Shown here: positions 41,642 through 53,406 of the stretch, one piece after another
How the letters are laid out: the number at the start of each line of letters is the position of its first letter
Numbering within the stretch: the stretch's first letter is position 1
Assembly (NCBI RefSeq): GCF_014495685.1
Contig: NZ_JACTVI010000004.1
Span: 124,001 to 188,000, forward strand
Origin: Streptomyces sp. TRM68367
GTDB lineage: Bacteria; Actinomycetota; Actinomycetes; Streptomycetales; Streptomycetaceae
Direction of reading: 5' to 3'
Length of the DNA: 64,000 bases
Position numbers and translations under genes: made by a program
Notes under the pieces: model-generated
What the model was told of the DNA's origin: nothing
Seen by the model: the letters and a program-made list of their open reading frames with translations, nothing else
The model's database searches: none

Positions 41642-42317
41642 AGCGGTGGGGAACGGTCACCGCGGTCGCCACCAGCCCCCGCTGCACGGTCCAGCGGCCG
41701 TCGAAGTGGGTGACGCGCTCGCCGCCGACCTGCGGGCCCGGTACGAGGAGCGTGGCCCGGAAGACACCGCGCGCACGCTCGCCGGGGAGCACGGAGATCT
41801 CGACGTCGGCCTCCATGAAGTCCAGCCACTTCCCGGTGAGCGGGAACCACGCCTTGTAGACGGACTCCTTGGCGCTGAACAGGAGCCGGTCCCAGGCGAC
41901 GCCGGGCAGGTGCGCGGTGAGCCGGCGCAGCCGCTCGGCCTCGGCCGGCAGGGACACCGAGGGCAGGACGCCGTCCGGCAGCGGCCCGTCGGGTTCGGCG
42001 TCGATGCCGAGCGAGGCGAGGTCGCCGGCCCGGACCAGCGCGGCGGCGCAGTAGCCGTCGCAGTGGGTCATGCTGCCGGCCAGCCCGGCGGGCCAGCGCG
42101 GGGCGCCGCGCTCGCCGGGCAGGATCGGCTGCGGCGGCACGCCGAGCTTCTCCATGGCGCGCCGGGCGCAGGAGCGTACGGCGGCGAACTCCCGGCGCCG
42201 CTTGGACACCGCGCGCGCCACCAGCTCCGCCTCCTCGGGGTGGAGCGGCGCGTCCGCGGCGTCCTGGCCGTACGCCTCGACGGTGACCACCGCGTCGGGC
42301 AGCAGTTCCTCGATCAC
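41640..42317 (-). CDS. 4'-phosphopantetheinyl transferase (Sfp/EntD type)
   Basis: A 225-aa PPTase that moves phosphopantetheine from CoA to a serine of carrier proteins in fatty-acid, polyketide or peptide synthesis. Magnesium and catalytic motifs are GIDAEPD and WDRLLFSAKESVYKAWFPLTGKWL, the latter holding the conserved Lys-Glu-Ser. GSMTHCDGYCAAAL is the CoA-binding region. The GTG at 42317 overlaps the stop of the metallophosphoesterase gene (GTGA), so the two are made together. The size and KES spacing place it with broad-specificity Sfp/EntD PPTases. Confidence 0.93.
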   Translation of the reverse strand: MIEELLPDAVVTVEAYGQDAADAPLHPEEAELVARAVSKRRREFAAVRSCARRAMEKLGVPPQPILPGERGAPRWPAGLAGSMTHCDGYCAAALVRAGDLASLGIDAEPDGPLPDGVLPSVSLPAEAERLRRLTAHLPGVAWDRLLFSAKESVYKAWFPLTGKWLDFMEADVEISVLPGERARGVFRATLLVPGPQVGGERVTHFDGRWTVQRGLVATAVTVPHR

Positions 42318-43192
42318 CGGTCCTCGCCCTTCCTCGCCGCCGCCGGCTCCCCGGGCAGGATGCGGCGCAGCCGTCCCGGTGGCTGAGTTCGCCTGCGCCA
42401 CTCGCGGGGATAGCCCACGGACACCTCCTCGAAGCGGACGCCTTCGTGCCAGGTGGTCCGCGGGATGTGGAGATGGCCGTAGACCATGATGTGGACGCGG
42501 AACCTGTGGTGCCAGTCCGCGGTGAGCCGGGTGCCGCACCACATGGCGAACTCGGGGTGCCACAGGACGTCCGTCGGGTGCCGGTCCAGCGGATAGTGGT
42601 TGACCAGGACCGTGGGCAGGCCGTCCGGGAGTGCGGCGAGTCTGCGCGCGGTCTCCTCGACCCGTGCCCGGCACCAGTCCTCGCGGCTCGGGTAGGGGTC
42701 GGGGTGCAGCAGGAACTCGTCGCTGCACACGATCCCGGTGCCGTGCGCGTACTCGAGGCCCTGCTCCTTGGTGGCGCACCCGGCCGGCAGCAACGAGTAG
42801 TCGTACAGCAGGAACAGCGGGGCGACGGCCACCGGTCCGCCGGGGCCGTCCCAGACGGGGTAGGGGTCCTCGGGCGTGGTCACGCCGAGTTCGCGGCACA
42901 TCTCGACCAGGTGGTCGTAGCGGGCGACGCCGCGCAGGGTGACGGTGTCCCTCGGGTGGGTCCACAGCTCGTGGTTGCCGGGCGCCCAGACGACCTTGCG
43001 GAAGCGGCTCGCGAGCGTCTTGAGGGCCCGGCGGATGTCGGCCACGGTCTCCGCGACGTCCCCGGCCACGAGCAGCCAGTCGTCGTCCGACTCGGGGTGC
43101 ATCCGCTCGACCAGCTCGCGGTTCTCGGCGTAGCCGATGTGCAGATCGCTGATCCCCCACAGCTGGGCGGCGCCACCGGCCGTCAACGTCAC
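42314..43192 (-). CDS. Calcineurin-like metallophosphoesterase
   Basis: A 292-aa phosphoesterase. The two-metal site motifs appear in order: SDLHIGY near the start, GDVAETV, GNHELW, then NHYPLDRHP and YGHLHIPRTTW near the end. GTG 43192 is chosen because a GGGGG ribosome site lies about 8 bases upstream and the first metal motif starts soon after; an open frame to 43360 lacks both. It is coupled to the downstream PPTase gene. Possible roles include phosphodiester hydrolysis of CoA or phosphopantetheine compounds, but this is only inferred from the pairing. Confidence 0.9.
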   Translation of the reverse strand: MTLTAGGAAQLWGISDLHIGYAENRELVERMHPESDDDWLLVAGDVAETVADIRRALKTLASRFRKVVWAPGNHELWTHPRDTVTLRGVARYDHLVEMCRELGVTTPEDPYPVWDGPGGPVAVAPLFLLYDYSLLPAGCATKEQGLEYAHGTGIVCSDEFLLHPDPYPSREDWCRARVEETARRLAALPDGLPTVLVNHYPLDRHPTDVLWHPEFAMWCGTRLTADWHHRFRVHIMVYGHLHIPRTTWHEGVRFEEVSVGYPREWRRRTQPPGRLRRILPGEPAAARKGEDR

Positions 43193-43355
43193 CTCACGCC
43201 CCCTTTGTGCACCCGAACGAAGGACCACGAGATCACATCCACGCCTGGCGGACAAGGCCGGACCGGCCGGTACGGTGATCGCGGGCCATGATCCGCACGG
43301 ACCTGGTCCGGGTGGGGCACCGGCGGCAAACGGGGCGCATGATCGGAAAATCCGT

Positions 43356-43397
43356 AACACGCGTGTTGCACGCCGGAGCCCGCCGAGGCCCTATGAT
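43356..43397 (+). promoter_or_regulatory. Candidate promoter of the ATP-grasp gene with palindrome
   Basis: AACACG-CGTGTT (43356-43367) is a perfect 12-bp palindrome. It overlaps a possible -35 (TTGCAC, 43366). TATGAT at 43392 is a good -10, though the 20-base spacer is long. The start codon is 120 bp downstream. The 325-bp divergent region holds no other gene. Confidence 0.45.
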
Positions 43398-43517
43398 CGC
43401 CCCAAACACCACCGTCCCGAACGTCCCCTTCCGCGGGGCGCCGTGGTGTTCCTCCCTTCAACCCTGCCCGGGCACGGGCCGCTGAGCCCTGCCCGCGAAC
43501 CGTGAAAGGCGGCCTGC

Positions 43518-44648
43518 ATGGTCTCTCGCGTACGCGTCTGGCTCAACCGCACGTACGCGGAGAACGTGTTCTTCATGGATCAGCTGCGGAGAAATCCCAG
43601 CGACCGGGCCGTCGACATCCATGCCACGCACGGCGACCCCGACTCCCCCGTGCTGGCCGCCGCCGACACCGCCGAACTGGAGCCGGAGGGCCTGTCCCCG
43701 GCCGCGTACGTGGAGTACGCGCTGGACCAGTGCGCGCGGCGCGGCATCGACGTGTTCGTGCCCCGGCTGCACCAGGCGGCGATCGCAGCGCACCGCACCG
43801 AGTTCGAGGCGGCCGGCACGGCCCTGCTGGCGCCGCCGCCGGAGGCGGTGGCCGTCTTCCAGGACAAGGTGATCGCCTACGAGGCGGTCCGGGAGATCGG
43901 CGTACCCGTGCCGCCGTGGTGGCGGGTCCGCTCGGCCGACGAACTCCTCGCCGCCGTCGATGAGTTGGAGACGCACGGGCACAAGGCGTGCTTCAAGCCG
44001 TCGTCCGGCGCGGGCGGAGTGGGTTTCCGCGTGATCACGCGCTCCGCCTTCTCGCTCATGCAACTGAGCGGGTTCCCCAGCCCGTACGTGCCGCTCGATC
44101 TGGTGCTGGAGGCGGTGCGCGCGGCCGACGAGCCGGTCGACTGGCTGGTGATGCCGCGGCTGGAGCAGCCCGAGGTGTCGGTGGACTGTCTCACCGGCCC
44201 GGACAACCGGATCCGGATGGCCGTGGGGCGCACCAAGAACGGCCGCCGGCGGGGCTTCACCCTGCACGAGCAGTGGCTGGAGCCGGCCCGGCGGATCGCG
44301 GAGGGATTCGGCCTGCACCACCTGTCCAACATCCAGTTCCGCATGCTCGGTGACCGGCCGGTGCTGATGGACGTCAACACGCGCCCGGCGGGAGGGCTGC
44401 ACCAGGTCTCCCTGTGCGGCGTCAACGCCCCTTGGGCCGCCGTTCAGTTGGCGCTGGGCGAGGACCCGGGCGAGGTGGCTCCGCCGTTCCTGGGGCAGGA
44501 CTACACGGTGGTGTCCGGGCCGCGCCCGCTGCGGCCGGTGTCGCTGCTCCAGCGGCGGGCGCAGGCGGCGGAACCGTTGCGGCCGGCGGTGCGCACGCCC
44601 GCCACGCCGGCCGATTCGGTCGGGGCGGCCCAGGCGCTGCCGCTGTAG
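43518..44648 (+). CDS. ATP-grasp domain protein
   Basis: A 376-aa protein. An N-terminal pre-ATP-grasp Rossmann-like part (RVRVWLNRTYAENVFFMDQL through FVPRLHQAAIAAHRTEFEAAGT) is followed by an ATP-grasp fold. The fold shows FQDKVIAYEAVREIGVPVPPWW, KPSSGAGGVGFRVI (the ATP-binding loop), EVSVDCLTG and NIQFRMLGDRPVLMDVNTRPAGG (the metal-binding Asp/Asn end). ATP-grasp enzymes join a carboxylate to an amine or thiol; this subgroup occurs in peptide and modified-amino-acid pathways. Its substrate is unknown. A strong hairpin separates it from a converging sulfotransferase gene. Confidence 0.85.
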   Translation: MVSRVRVWLNRTYAENVFFMDQLRRNPSDRAVDIHATHGDPDSPVLAAADTAELEPEGLSPAAYVEYALDQCARRGIDVFVPRLHQAAIAAHRTEFEAAGTALLAPPPEAVAVFQDKVIAYEAVREIGVPVPPWWRVRSADELLAAVDELETHGHKACFKPSSGAGGVGFRVITRSAFSLMQLSGFPSPYVPLDLVLEAVRAADEPVDWLVMPRLEQPEVSVDCLTGPDNRIRMAVGRTKNGRRRGFTLHEQWLEPARRIAEGFGLHHLSNIQFRMLGDRPVLMDVNTRPAGGLHQVSLCGVNAPWAAVQLALGEDPGEVAPPFLGQDYTVVSGPRPLRPVSLLQRRAQAAEPLRPAVRTPATPADSVGAAQALPL

Positions 44649-44653
44649 GAACT

Positions 44654-44693
44654 GTTGCGAAAGTGGCGTCGCGGCAGGCGCCGCTTTCGCAAC
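44654..44693. terminator. Strong bidirectional hairpin between ATP-grasp and sulfotransferase genes
   Basis: Arms GTTGCGAAAG (44654-44663) and CTTTCGCAAC (44684-44693) pair perfectly, and five further pairs extend inward to give a 15-bp stem with a 10-base loop. It fills the gap between the two convergent stop codons. Confidence 0.75.
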
Positions 44694-44694
44694 C

Positions 44695-45567
44695 CTAACC
44701 GGCCGGGTAGCCCCAGGCCTCCGCCAACTCGGCGAGCCGCGGCGGGAGTTCAACCTCTGTGTCGGCCCCGCGGGCGCTCTGGATGCGGCCCGACCTGATG
44801 GTGCTGGACCAGTCGCCGAGCTGGGGGCGGAAGGCGCCGTGGTCCTTGCTGCCGTAGTCGAGCATGCCGGGCTCCCAGTCCACCCCGAGGTACGCGCAGA
44901 TGCCCCGGGTGACCGTCTCCGGCTCGGCGGTGAGGTCCTCGTAGGTGATCACGTGGACGTCGAGGTTCTGCCGCGCCTCCTCCAGCTTCTCGCTGTAGTT
45001 CAGGACCTCGGCGCGGATCTCCTCCGGGTCGGGGTCCGTACGGCGCTGGGTGAGGGACGTGATGACCGCGCCCGGGTGGCGCAGCAGCAGGATATAGCGG
45101 GCGTCGGGCCAACACCGGTGCAGCCGGGGCCAGATGAGGGTGTTCGGCGGCGTCTTGTCAACGATGACGTCCTTGCCGCTGCGGCTGAGTTCGATGTGCA
45201 GCACCCGGTCCCACAGGACGTGCTCCAGCTCGTCCTTGTCGAGTTCGAGCGCCTTCATGGCCTCCGCGGTGAACTCGCGGGAAAGGTGGACGTGCAGCGT
45301 GCGCAGATGCATCTCGTGCGGGGCGCGGATCCGGCTGTGGCTGTTGAGCAGCACGCGCAGCAGGGTGGATCCGGAGCGCACCGACGACAGCACGAAGACC
45401 GGGGACTTGACCAGGCGCGGGGCGCGCGGGGCCACGTAGTCGTCCTGGGCCGGCCGCTGTGCGGGCATCGCGTTCAGGGTGCGCTTCGGCGGGCTCACCG
45501 CCTGGACCATCAGTCTGCCGCGGCGCTTCAGTCCCTTGCCGATCGCGGACATACGGGGGTCTCGCAC
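44695..45567 (-). CDS. Sulfotransferase (PAPS-dependent) family protein
   Basis: A 290-aa cytosolic protein. The 5'-phosphosulfate loop is VLSSVRSGSTLLRVLLNSH near residues 60-78. The 3'-phosphate region lies in ARYILLLRHPGAVITSLTQ. DVHVITYEDLTAEPETVTRGICAYLGV is the usual C-terminal region of bacterial Stf-like enzymes. It would transfer sulfate from PAPS to a hydroxyl or amine of an unknown acceptor. GTG 45567 is chosen for AAAGG 7 bases upstream. Its convergent neighbour is an ATP-grasp gene. Confidence 0.85.
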   Translation of the reverse strand: MRDPRMSAIGKGLKRRGRLMVQAVSPPKRTLNAMPAQRPAQDDYVAPRAPRLVKSPVFVLSSVRSGSTLLRVLLNSHSRIRAPHEMHLRTLHVHLSREFTAEAMKALELDKDELEHVLWDRVLHIELSRSGKDVIVDKTPPNTLIWPRLHRCWPDARYILLLRHPGAVITSLTQRRTDPDPEEIRAEVLNYSEKLEEARQNLDVHVITYEDLTAEPETVTRGICAYLGVDWEPGMLDYGSKDHGAFRPQLGDWSSTIRSGRIQSARGADTEVELPPRLAELAEAWGYPAG

Positions 45568-45706
45568 GGTGGCACCTTTCTCTCGCCTTGCCCCTGGGAT
45601 CACAGGGGTTCCGGGCGAACTTCAGGTGTCGCGGAGGAGACCGGCAAGGGTCACGACGGTGGAGAGACCCGCCGTGACCTGCCGACTTACCGTTTTCTTA
45701 ATTGTT

Positions 45707-45735
45707 CGTCAGAATTCCTCCGGCAGAGTTACTCC
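45707..45735 (-). promoter_or_regulatory. AT-rich promoter-like patch upstream of the sulfotransferase gene
   Basis: Around 45680-45715 the DNA is unusually AT-rich. On the minus strand CTGACG (45712-45707) resembles a -35 and is followed 16-17 bases later by GTAAGT, a weak -10. It is suitably placed upstream of the sulfotransferase start at 45567. Confidence 0.3.
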
Positions 45736-45736
45736 G

Positions 45737-46987
45737 TCAGAAGCGGCCCGAGCCGCGGTACAGCTCCAGCTCGCCGTCCAGTTCGACGGCCAGCACGGTG
45801 GCGTGCGGGTCGAGTTCCGCCGCTGGGGGCGGTTCGATCCAGAGCACTCCAGGGGTTTCGTGCAGGCCGCCGGTGACCCGGTGAGCCAGCTCGCTCCCGC
45901 TGCCCAGCACCGAGACCCGGCGCACCGAGCCGAGCAGGCCCCGGACGTTGATCTCGGCGCGCGGGGCGTCGAAGAGCATCAGGTACAGGGTGCGCCGGTC
46001 CGCCGACAGGGTGCTCGGGCCGTAGTGGTGGCCGGCGGGCAGCCCGCGCACCGTCCCGTACACCGCCTCCGCGTGCTTGGCGATCCAGTCGCCGAGCCCT
46101 TCGAGCCGCGCGGCCTGCTCGGCCGGGATCGTGCCGTCCTCCCGCGGGCCGACGCTGAGCAGCAGGTTGCCTCCGCCGCCGATCGTCTCGGTGAAGTAGC
46201 GGACCAGTTGGTCGACCGACTTGTGGTTGCGGTCGTGGTGCTGGAAGCCCCAGGAGTCGTTGAGCGTCAGGCACAGCTCCCAGGGGCCCTCGGGCGGCAC
46301 GACGGGAGCGCCCTGTTCGGGGGTGGCGTAGTCGCCCTCGCTGAGCATGCGGGCGTTGAGGACGACGTCCGGCACCTCGGAGCGGATCAGCGCGGCCAGC
46401 TCACGGATGCGCCACTGCTCCTCGCTGCGCTCCCATTCGCCGTCGAACCACATCAGGTCGGGCCGGTAGCGGCTGGTGAGTTCGCGGATCTGGCCGTCCC
46501 GGTAGGCGAGGAACCTCTCCCAGGCCGCCAGGTCCTCGTCCTCGGCCGCGACCTCGGAGTACCGGTTGTCCTCCTGCTCCGGTGGGCGTCCCGGCTTGCG
46601 CGTGGAGGCGTAGTCGGGGTGGCTCCAGTCCGAGTGGGAGTAGTACAGGCCGACCTTGAGGCCCTGCTCGCGCAGCGCGTCCGTGTAGCCCGCGATCAGG
46701 TCGCGGCCCATGTTCAGGTCGCCGTACGCGGTGTCCCACAGGGCGACACCGTCGTGGTGGCGGCTGGTCAGCACGGCGTACTTGGCGCCGGCCCGCGCGA
46801 AGAGCTTCGCCCAGGCGCGCGGGTCGTAGCGGGCGGCGGTGAAGCGGTCCAACTGGGACATGTACTGGTCGTAGGGGACGATGTCGTCGTAGAACGACCA
46901 GGACTCCTGGACGCCGTCGACGGCGTAGATGCCCCAGTGGATGAAGATCCCCAACTTGGCGTCGGTGAACCAGGGTTGGCTGGGCAT
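45737..46987 (-). CDS. Alpha-L-fucosidase, GH29
   Basis: A 416-aa GH29 glycosidase without signal peptide. It begins WFTDAKLGIFIHWGIYAVDGVQESW, the usual N-terminal barrel strand, and has AKYAVLTSRHHDGVALWD. The nucleophile is Asp182 in LMWFDGEWE. A C-terminal beta domain follows. It is cytosolic and would remove fucose from short imported oligosaccharides. Three bases separate its start from the GH38 gene, so the two are in one operon with GH4 and the DeoR regulator. Confidence 0.92.
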   Translation of the reverse strand: MPSQPWFTDAKLGIFIHWGIYAVDGVQESWSFYDDIVPYDQYMSQLDRFTAARYDPRAWAKLFARAGAKYAVLTSRHHDGVALWDTAYGDLNMGRDLIAGYTDALREQGLKVGLYYSHSDWSHPDYASTRKPGRPPEQEDNRYSEVAAEDEDLAAWERFLAYRDGQIRELTSRYRPDLMWFDGEWERSEEQWRIRELAALIRSEVPDVVLNARMLSEGDYATPEQGAPVVPPEGPWELCLTLNDSWGFQHHDRNHKSVDQLVRYFTETIGGGGNLLLSVGPREDGTIPAEQAARLEGLGDWIAKHAEAVYGTVRGLPAGHHYGPSTLSADRRTLYLMLFDAPRAEINVRGLLGSVRRVSVLGSGSELAHRVTGGLHETPGVLWIEPPPAAELDPHATVLAVELDGELELYRGSGRF

Positions 46988-46990
46988 GCG

Positions 46991-50038
<3,048 letters not shown>

Positions 50039-50078
50039 GAAGAGTCTCCAGGAATCCAGGGAGGCAGACAGCGGGGTG

Positions 50079-50100
50079 AAGCGCTTGCTACGGCGCTTAC
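50079..50100. promoter_or_regulatory. Repeated AAGCGC boxes between GH4 and GH38 genes
   Basis: Reading leftward, GTAAGCGC and then AAGCGCTT lie in the 58-bp gap before the GH38 start. AAGCGCTT is palindromic and like a LacI-family half-operator. It could give the GH38-GH29 part its own control. Confidence 0.25.
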
Positions 50101-51437
50101 CTAAGGTAGGACAGGCCCGGGTGGACGGAGGTGTAGCCCTCGACGAGGCGGCGGGCCACGTTCACGGAGTCGACGAGCGGGTGCAGCGCGAACGCCTTCA
50201 CCGCCGTCGTACGGGAGCCGGACTCGGCGGCGCCCAGCACCTCGCGCTCGACCGCCTTGACCGCGCACACCAGGCCGGTGGCGTGGCCGGGCAGCGGGTC
50301 CACGTCGACCGGGTGGGCGCCGTTGGCGTCGACGAGGCACGGGACCTCGATGACGGCCTCGGTGTCGAGGACCGACAGGGTGCTGCGGTTGCGGACGTTG
50401 AGGATCAGCGTCGTGCGCTCGTCGCGGGCGATGGCCCGCATCAGCGCGAGGGCCACCTTCTCGTAGCCGCCGGACAGGTCGTCCTCGTCGCGTTCGCCGG
50501 CGCCCGCCGTCTCGCGGTTCTCGGCCATGTAGGTGGCCTCGCGTTCGGCGCGGGTGCGGTCCCAGATCTCCAGGGCGGGGGCGTCCGGGTCCTTCATCCG
50601 CGCGTAGAAGCGGGCCTGCTGATCGTGCAGGAAGGCGCCGCGGGTCTTCTCGGCCTGCTGGTAGGCGCGGACGGCCTCGCGGTTGAAGTAGAAGTAGTGC
50701 AGGTACTCGTTGGGGATCGCGCCCAGGGACCGCAGCCAGTCGGTGCCGAAGAGCTTGCCCTCCTCGAAGGAGCCGAGCAGGTCGGGGTCGGCGAGCAGGC
50801 GCGGCAGCTCGTCGCGGCCGGCGACGCGCAGGCCGCGCACCCAGCCGAGGTGGTTGAGGCCGACGTAGTCGATCCAGGCCTCGCCCGGGTTCTTCACGCC
50901 GAGCACCCGGGCGATACGGCGGCCGAGGCCGACCGGCGAGTCGCAGATGCCGATGACTCGGTCGCCGAGGTGGCGGGACATGGCCTCGGTGACCAGGCCG
51001 GCCGGGTTGGTGAAGTTGATCACCCAGGCGTCGGGGGCGAGCCGGGCCACCCGCCGGGCGATGTCCACGGCGACCGGCACGGTCCGCAGGCCGTAGGCGA
51101 TGCCGCCCGCCCCGACCGTCTCCTGGCCGAGGACGCCCTCGGCGAGCGCCACCCGCTCGTCGTGGGCGCGGCCTTCCAGGCCCCCGACGCGGATCGCGGA
51201 GAACACGAAGTCGGCGCCGCGCAGTGCCGCGTCGAGGTCGGTGGTGGCGGTGACCTCGGGGGCGTCGGGCACCCCGGCCGCCTGCTCCCGCAGGACACGG
51301 GTGACCGCATCCAGTCGCCCGGCGTCGAGGTCGTGCAGGACGACGTGCCTCACCCGGCCCTCGGCGCGGTCCCCGAGGAGCGCCCCGTACACGAGCGGCA
51401 CCCGGAACCCGCCGCCGCCCAGAATCGTCAGCTTCAC
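50097..51437 (-). CDS. GH4 family 6-phospho-glycosidase (NAD-dependent)
   Basis: A 446-aa GH4 enzyme of the 6-phospho-beta-glucosidase type. The NAD-binding start is KLTILGGGGFRVPLVYGAL. The metal-site cysteine and histidine are in GICDSPVGLGR and YVGLNHLGWVRG, and FTNPAGLVTEAM is the usual substrate-loop region. GH4 enzymes work by oxidation at C3 with NAD and Mn. It may act on phosphorylated imported sugars or unphosphorylated glycosides; the operon has no PTS gene. The GTG overlaps the deoR stop, and an AGGAG lies upstream. Confidence 0.9.
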   Translation of the reverse strand: MKLTILGGGGFRVPLVYGALLGDRAEGRVRHVVLHDLDAGRLDAVTRVLREQAAGVPDAPEVTATTDLDAALRGADFVFSAIRVGGLEGRAHDERVALAEGVLGQETVGAGGIAYGLRTVPVAVDIARRVARLAPDAWVINFTNPAGLVTEAMSRHLGDRVIGICDSPVGLGRRIARVLGVKNPGEAWIDYVGLNHLGWVRGLRVAGRDELPRLLADPDLLGSFEEGKLFGTDWLRSLGAIPNEYLHYFYFNREAVRAYQQAEKTRGAFLHDQQARFYARMKDPDAPALEIWDRTRAEREATYMAENRETAGAGERDEDDLSGGYEKVALALMRAIARDERTTLILNVRNRSTLSVLDTEAVIEVPCLVDANGAHPVDVDPLPGHATGLVCAVKAVEREVLGAAESGSRTTAVKAFALHPLVDSVNVARRLVEGYTSVHPGLSYLR

Positions 51438-52219
51438 GCTTGCACCTCTCCTGCCACGATCACCTCGACGCCCGCCTCCTCCAGGGAGGACCGGGTCGCC
51501 GCGCCGACCGGCGCGTTCGTCACCACCACGTCCAGGTCCTCGGGACCGCAGACCTTCGCCATCCCCGTACCCGGGAACTTCGCCGAGTCGGCGAGCAGAA
51601 CGACCTTCTCACCGGCCTTGATCATGGCCCGCTTGACCGGCACCTCCACAACCGTCGTGTCCATCACCTGCCCGCCCGGCCGCACCCCGCTGGTGCCGAG
51701 GAAGAGCCAGTCGGCGTGCAGCTGGCGCAGGTTGTCCTCGGTGAGGAAGCCGACCAGGGAGCGGTACTCGCGGCGGACCATGCCGCCGAGCAGCACCAAC
51801 TCGATGCCCTCGTCGTCGGCCAGCTCCTCGTAGACCACCAGGTTGCTGGTGATCACTGTGAGCCGGCGGCCGTGCAGCTGGCGGGCCAGCCGGTAGGCGG
51901 TGGTGCCGATGTCGAGCAGCACGGACTGGCCGTCGGCGACCATCGCCGCGGCGTGCGCGGCTATGGCGTCCTTCTCGGGCACCCGCATCTCGGCCACCTC
52001 GGCGAAGGGCTGGTCGCCCTCGTCGACGACGGCGCCGCCGTGCACCCGGGTGAGCAGGCCCTCCTCCTCCAGTTTGACCAGGTCACGCCGGATCGTGGCA
52101 GGGCTCACACCCAGTTGCTCGGAGAGATCGGTCACGGCCGCGGGGCCGCCGGAGCGCAGGGCCCGGAGGATGAGTTGATGTCGTCGTTCTGCCAGCACGG
52201 CGTGCACACTACTCGTCAT
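51434..52219 (-). CDS. DeoR-family regulator of the glycan locus
   Basis: A 261-aa regulator with an N-terminal DeoR winged helix (ERRHQLILRALRSGGPAAVTDLSEQLGVSPATIRRDLVKLEEEGLLTRVHGGAVV) and a C-terminal sugar-phosphate-sensing domain (LDIGTTAYRLARQLHGRRLTVITSNLVVYEEL, with GGMVRREYRSLVG). ATG 52219 gives the standard N-terminus; the in-frame TTG at 52225 is less likely. It is the first gene of the leftward glycosidase operon and divergent from a PfkB kinase. A phosphorylated sugar made by that kinase would be a natural inducer (inference). Confidence 0.9.
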   Translation of the reverse strand: MTSSVHAVLAERRHQLILRALRSGGPAAVTDLSEQLGVSPATIRRDLVKLEEEGLLTRVHGGAVVDEGDQPFAEVAEMRVPEKDAIAAHAAAMVADGQSVLLDIGTTAYRLARQLHGRRLTVITSNLVVYEELADDEGIELVLLGGMVRREYRSLVGFLTEDNLRQLHADWLFLGTSGVRPGGQVMDTTVVEVPVKRAMIKAGEKVVLLADSAKFPGTGMAKVCGPEDLDVVVTNAPVGAATRSSLEEAGVEVIVAGEVQA

Positions 52220-52353
52220 CTTCAATCATTTCCATGCTCGATTCTGCTCGGGTATTGACCAATCTCGCCGAGCAGCGCACGATTCCGCTCACCGTATTGA
52301 AGAGTTTTGACGAGCTCTCCCGAACGGGAGTCCCGAGACGAGAGGACGCATCC
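52220..52353. promoter_or_regulatory. Divergent promoter region between deoR and pfkB-type genes
   Basis: TTGACC (52255) and TTGACG (52307) are possible -35 boxes for the rightward operon. The heptamer GTATTGA occurs at 52252 and 52294, 42 bp apart. TGCTCGG (52245) and CCGAGCA (52268) form an inverted repeat with a 16-base gap. These are candidate DeoR sites. A run of rightward codons continues through the region without a ribosome site. Confidence 0.4.
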
Positions 52354-53370
52354 GTGGACGACGACCGGCCCGATGTGCTGCTGACCGGGCTGCTCTTCTA
52401 CGACCTCGTCCTCACGGGGCTCGGGAAGCCGCCGACGCCCGGCGAGGAGGTCTGGACGGCGGGGATGGGCTGCGGCCCGGGCGGCATCGCCAACCTGGCG
52501 GTGGCCGCCGCCCGCTTCGGCCTGCGGACCTCCCTGGCCACGGTCTTCGGCGACGACTTCTACGGCGAGTACTGCCGGGACGTCCTCGACGACCAGGAGG
52601 GCGTCGACCTCTCCCTGTCCCGCACCGCGGACGGCTGGCCCACCCCGGTCACCGTCGCCATCGCCCACGCAGGCGACCGGGCCCTGGTGACCCACGGACA
52701 GGAGCCCCCGTACTCGCAGGACGCGCTGGTGGGCGACCCTCCCGAGGCGCGCACCGCCCTCGTGCACATCGAGGCCGAACCCCGCGCCTGGCTCGCCAAG
52801 GCGGCCGCGAACGGCACGCAGATCTACGCCGACGTCGGCTGGGACCCCACCCAGCAGTGGTCCACCGGCCTGCTGGACCAGCTCTCCCTGTGCCACGCCT
52901 TCCTCCCGAACGAGACCGAGGCGATGGCCTACACCCGCACCGACAGCGCGGTCGCGGCGCTCGGCACGCTCTCGGAGCTGGTGCCGGTCGTCGTGGTCAC
53001 CCGCGGCGGCGCCGGCGCGGTCGCCGTCGACCAGACGACCGGCGAGTACGCGGACGTCCCCGCGCTGGACATCGATGTCGTGGACGCGACGGGCGCCGGG
53101 GACGTCTTCGGCGCGGGCTTCGTCGCGGCCTCGCTCGGCGGCTGGCCGCTGGCGGAGCGGCTACGGTTCGCGGCACTGGCCGCCGGTCTGTCCGTACGGC
53201 GCCACGGGGGCGCGCTGGCGGCCCCCGGCTGGTACGGCGTCGAGCGCTGGTGGCGGACGCTGAAGGACCCCGAACTGCGACGCGCGTACGGCTTTCTGGC
53301 CGACCGCATCCCGGCTTACGTCGGCCCGCCCGTGCACCACGCCCCGGTCACTCCGCCGGCCCGTCACTGA
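52354..53370 (+). CDS. PfkB-family carbohydrate kinase
   Basis: A 338-aa sugar kinase of the ribokinase/PfkB family. PfkB marks are MGCGPGGIANLAVAAARFG near 35-53 and the C-terminal DVVDATGAGDVFGAGFVAAS with the catalytic aspartate in GAGD. It phosphorylates an imported or released sugar in the cytosol. GTG 52354 is chosen for AGAGGA 9 bases upstream; the frame is open back to 52234 through the promoter region. It heads the rightward glycan operon, before the sugar importer genes. Confidence 0.9.
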   Translation: MDDDRPDVLLTGLLFYDLVLTGLGKPPTPGEEVWTAGMGCGPGGIANLAVAAARFGLRTSLATVFGDDFYGEYCRDVLDDQEGVDLSLSRTADGWPTPVTVAIAHAGDRALVTHGQEPPYSQDALVGDPPEARTALVHIEAEPRAWLAKAAANGTQIYADVGWDPTQQWSTGLLDQLSLCHAFLPNETEAMAYTRTDSAVAALGTLSELVPVVVVTRGGAGAVAVDQTTGEYADVPALDIDVVDATGAGDVFGAGFVAASLGGWPLAERLRFAALAAGLSVRRHGGALAAPGWYGVERWWRTLKDPELRRAYGFLADRIPAYVGPPVHHAPVTPPARH

Positions 53371-53406
53371 CCCGTCGGCCCATGCGCCCCGGACGGGGCC
53401 GCTGAC

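Noticed and set aside
43199..43517. Possible small genes in the region upstream of the ATP-grasp gene
   Set aside because: Short frames exist on both strands but none has a ribosome site with coding-like composition. The region looks like promoter DNA.
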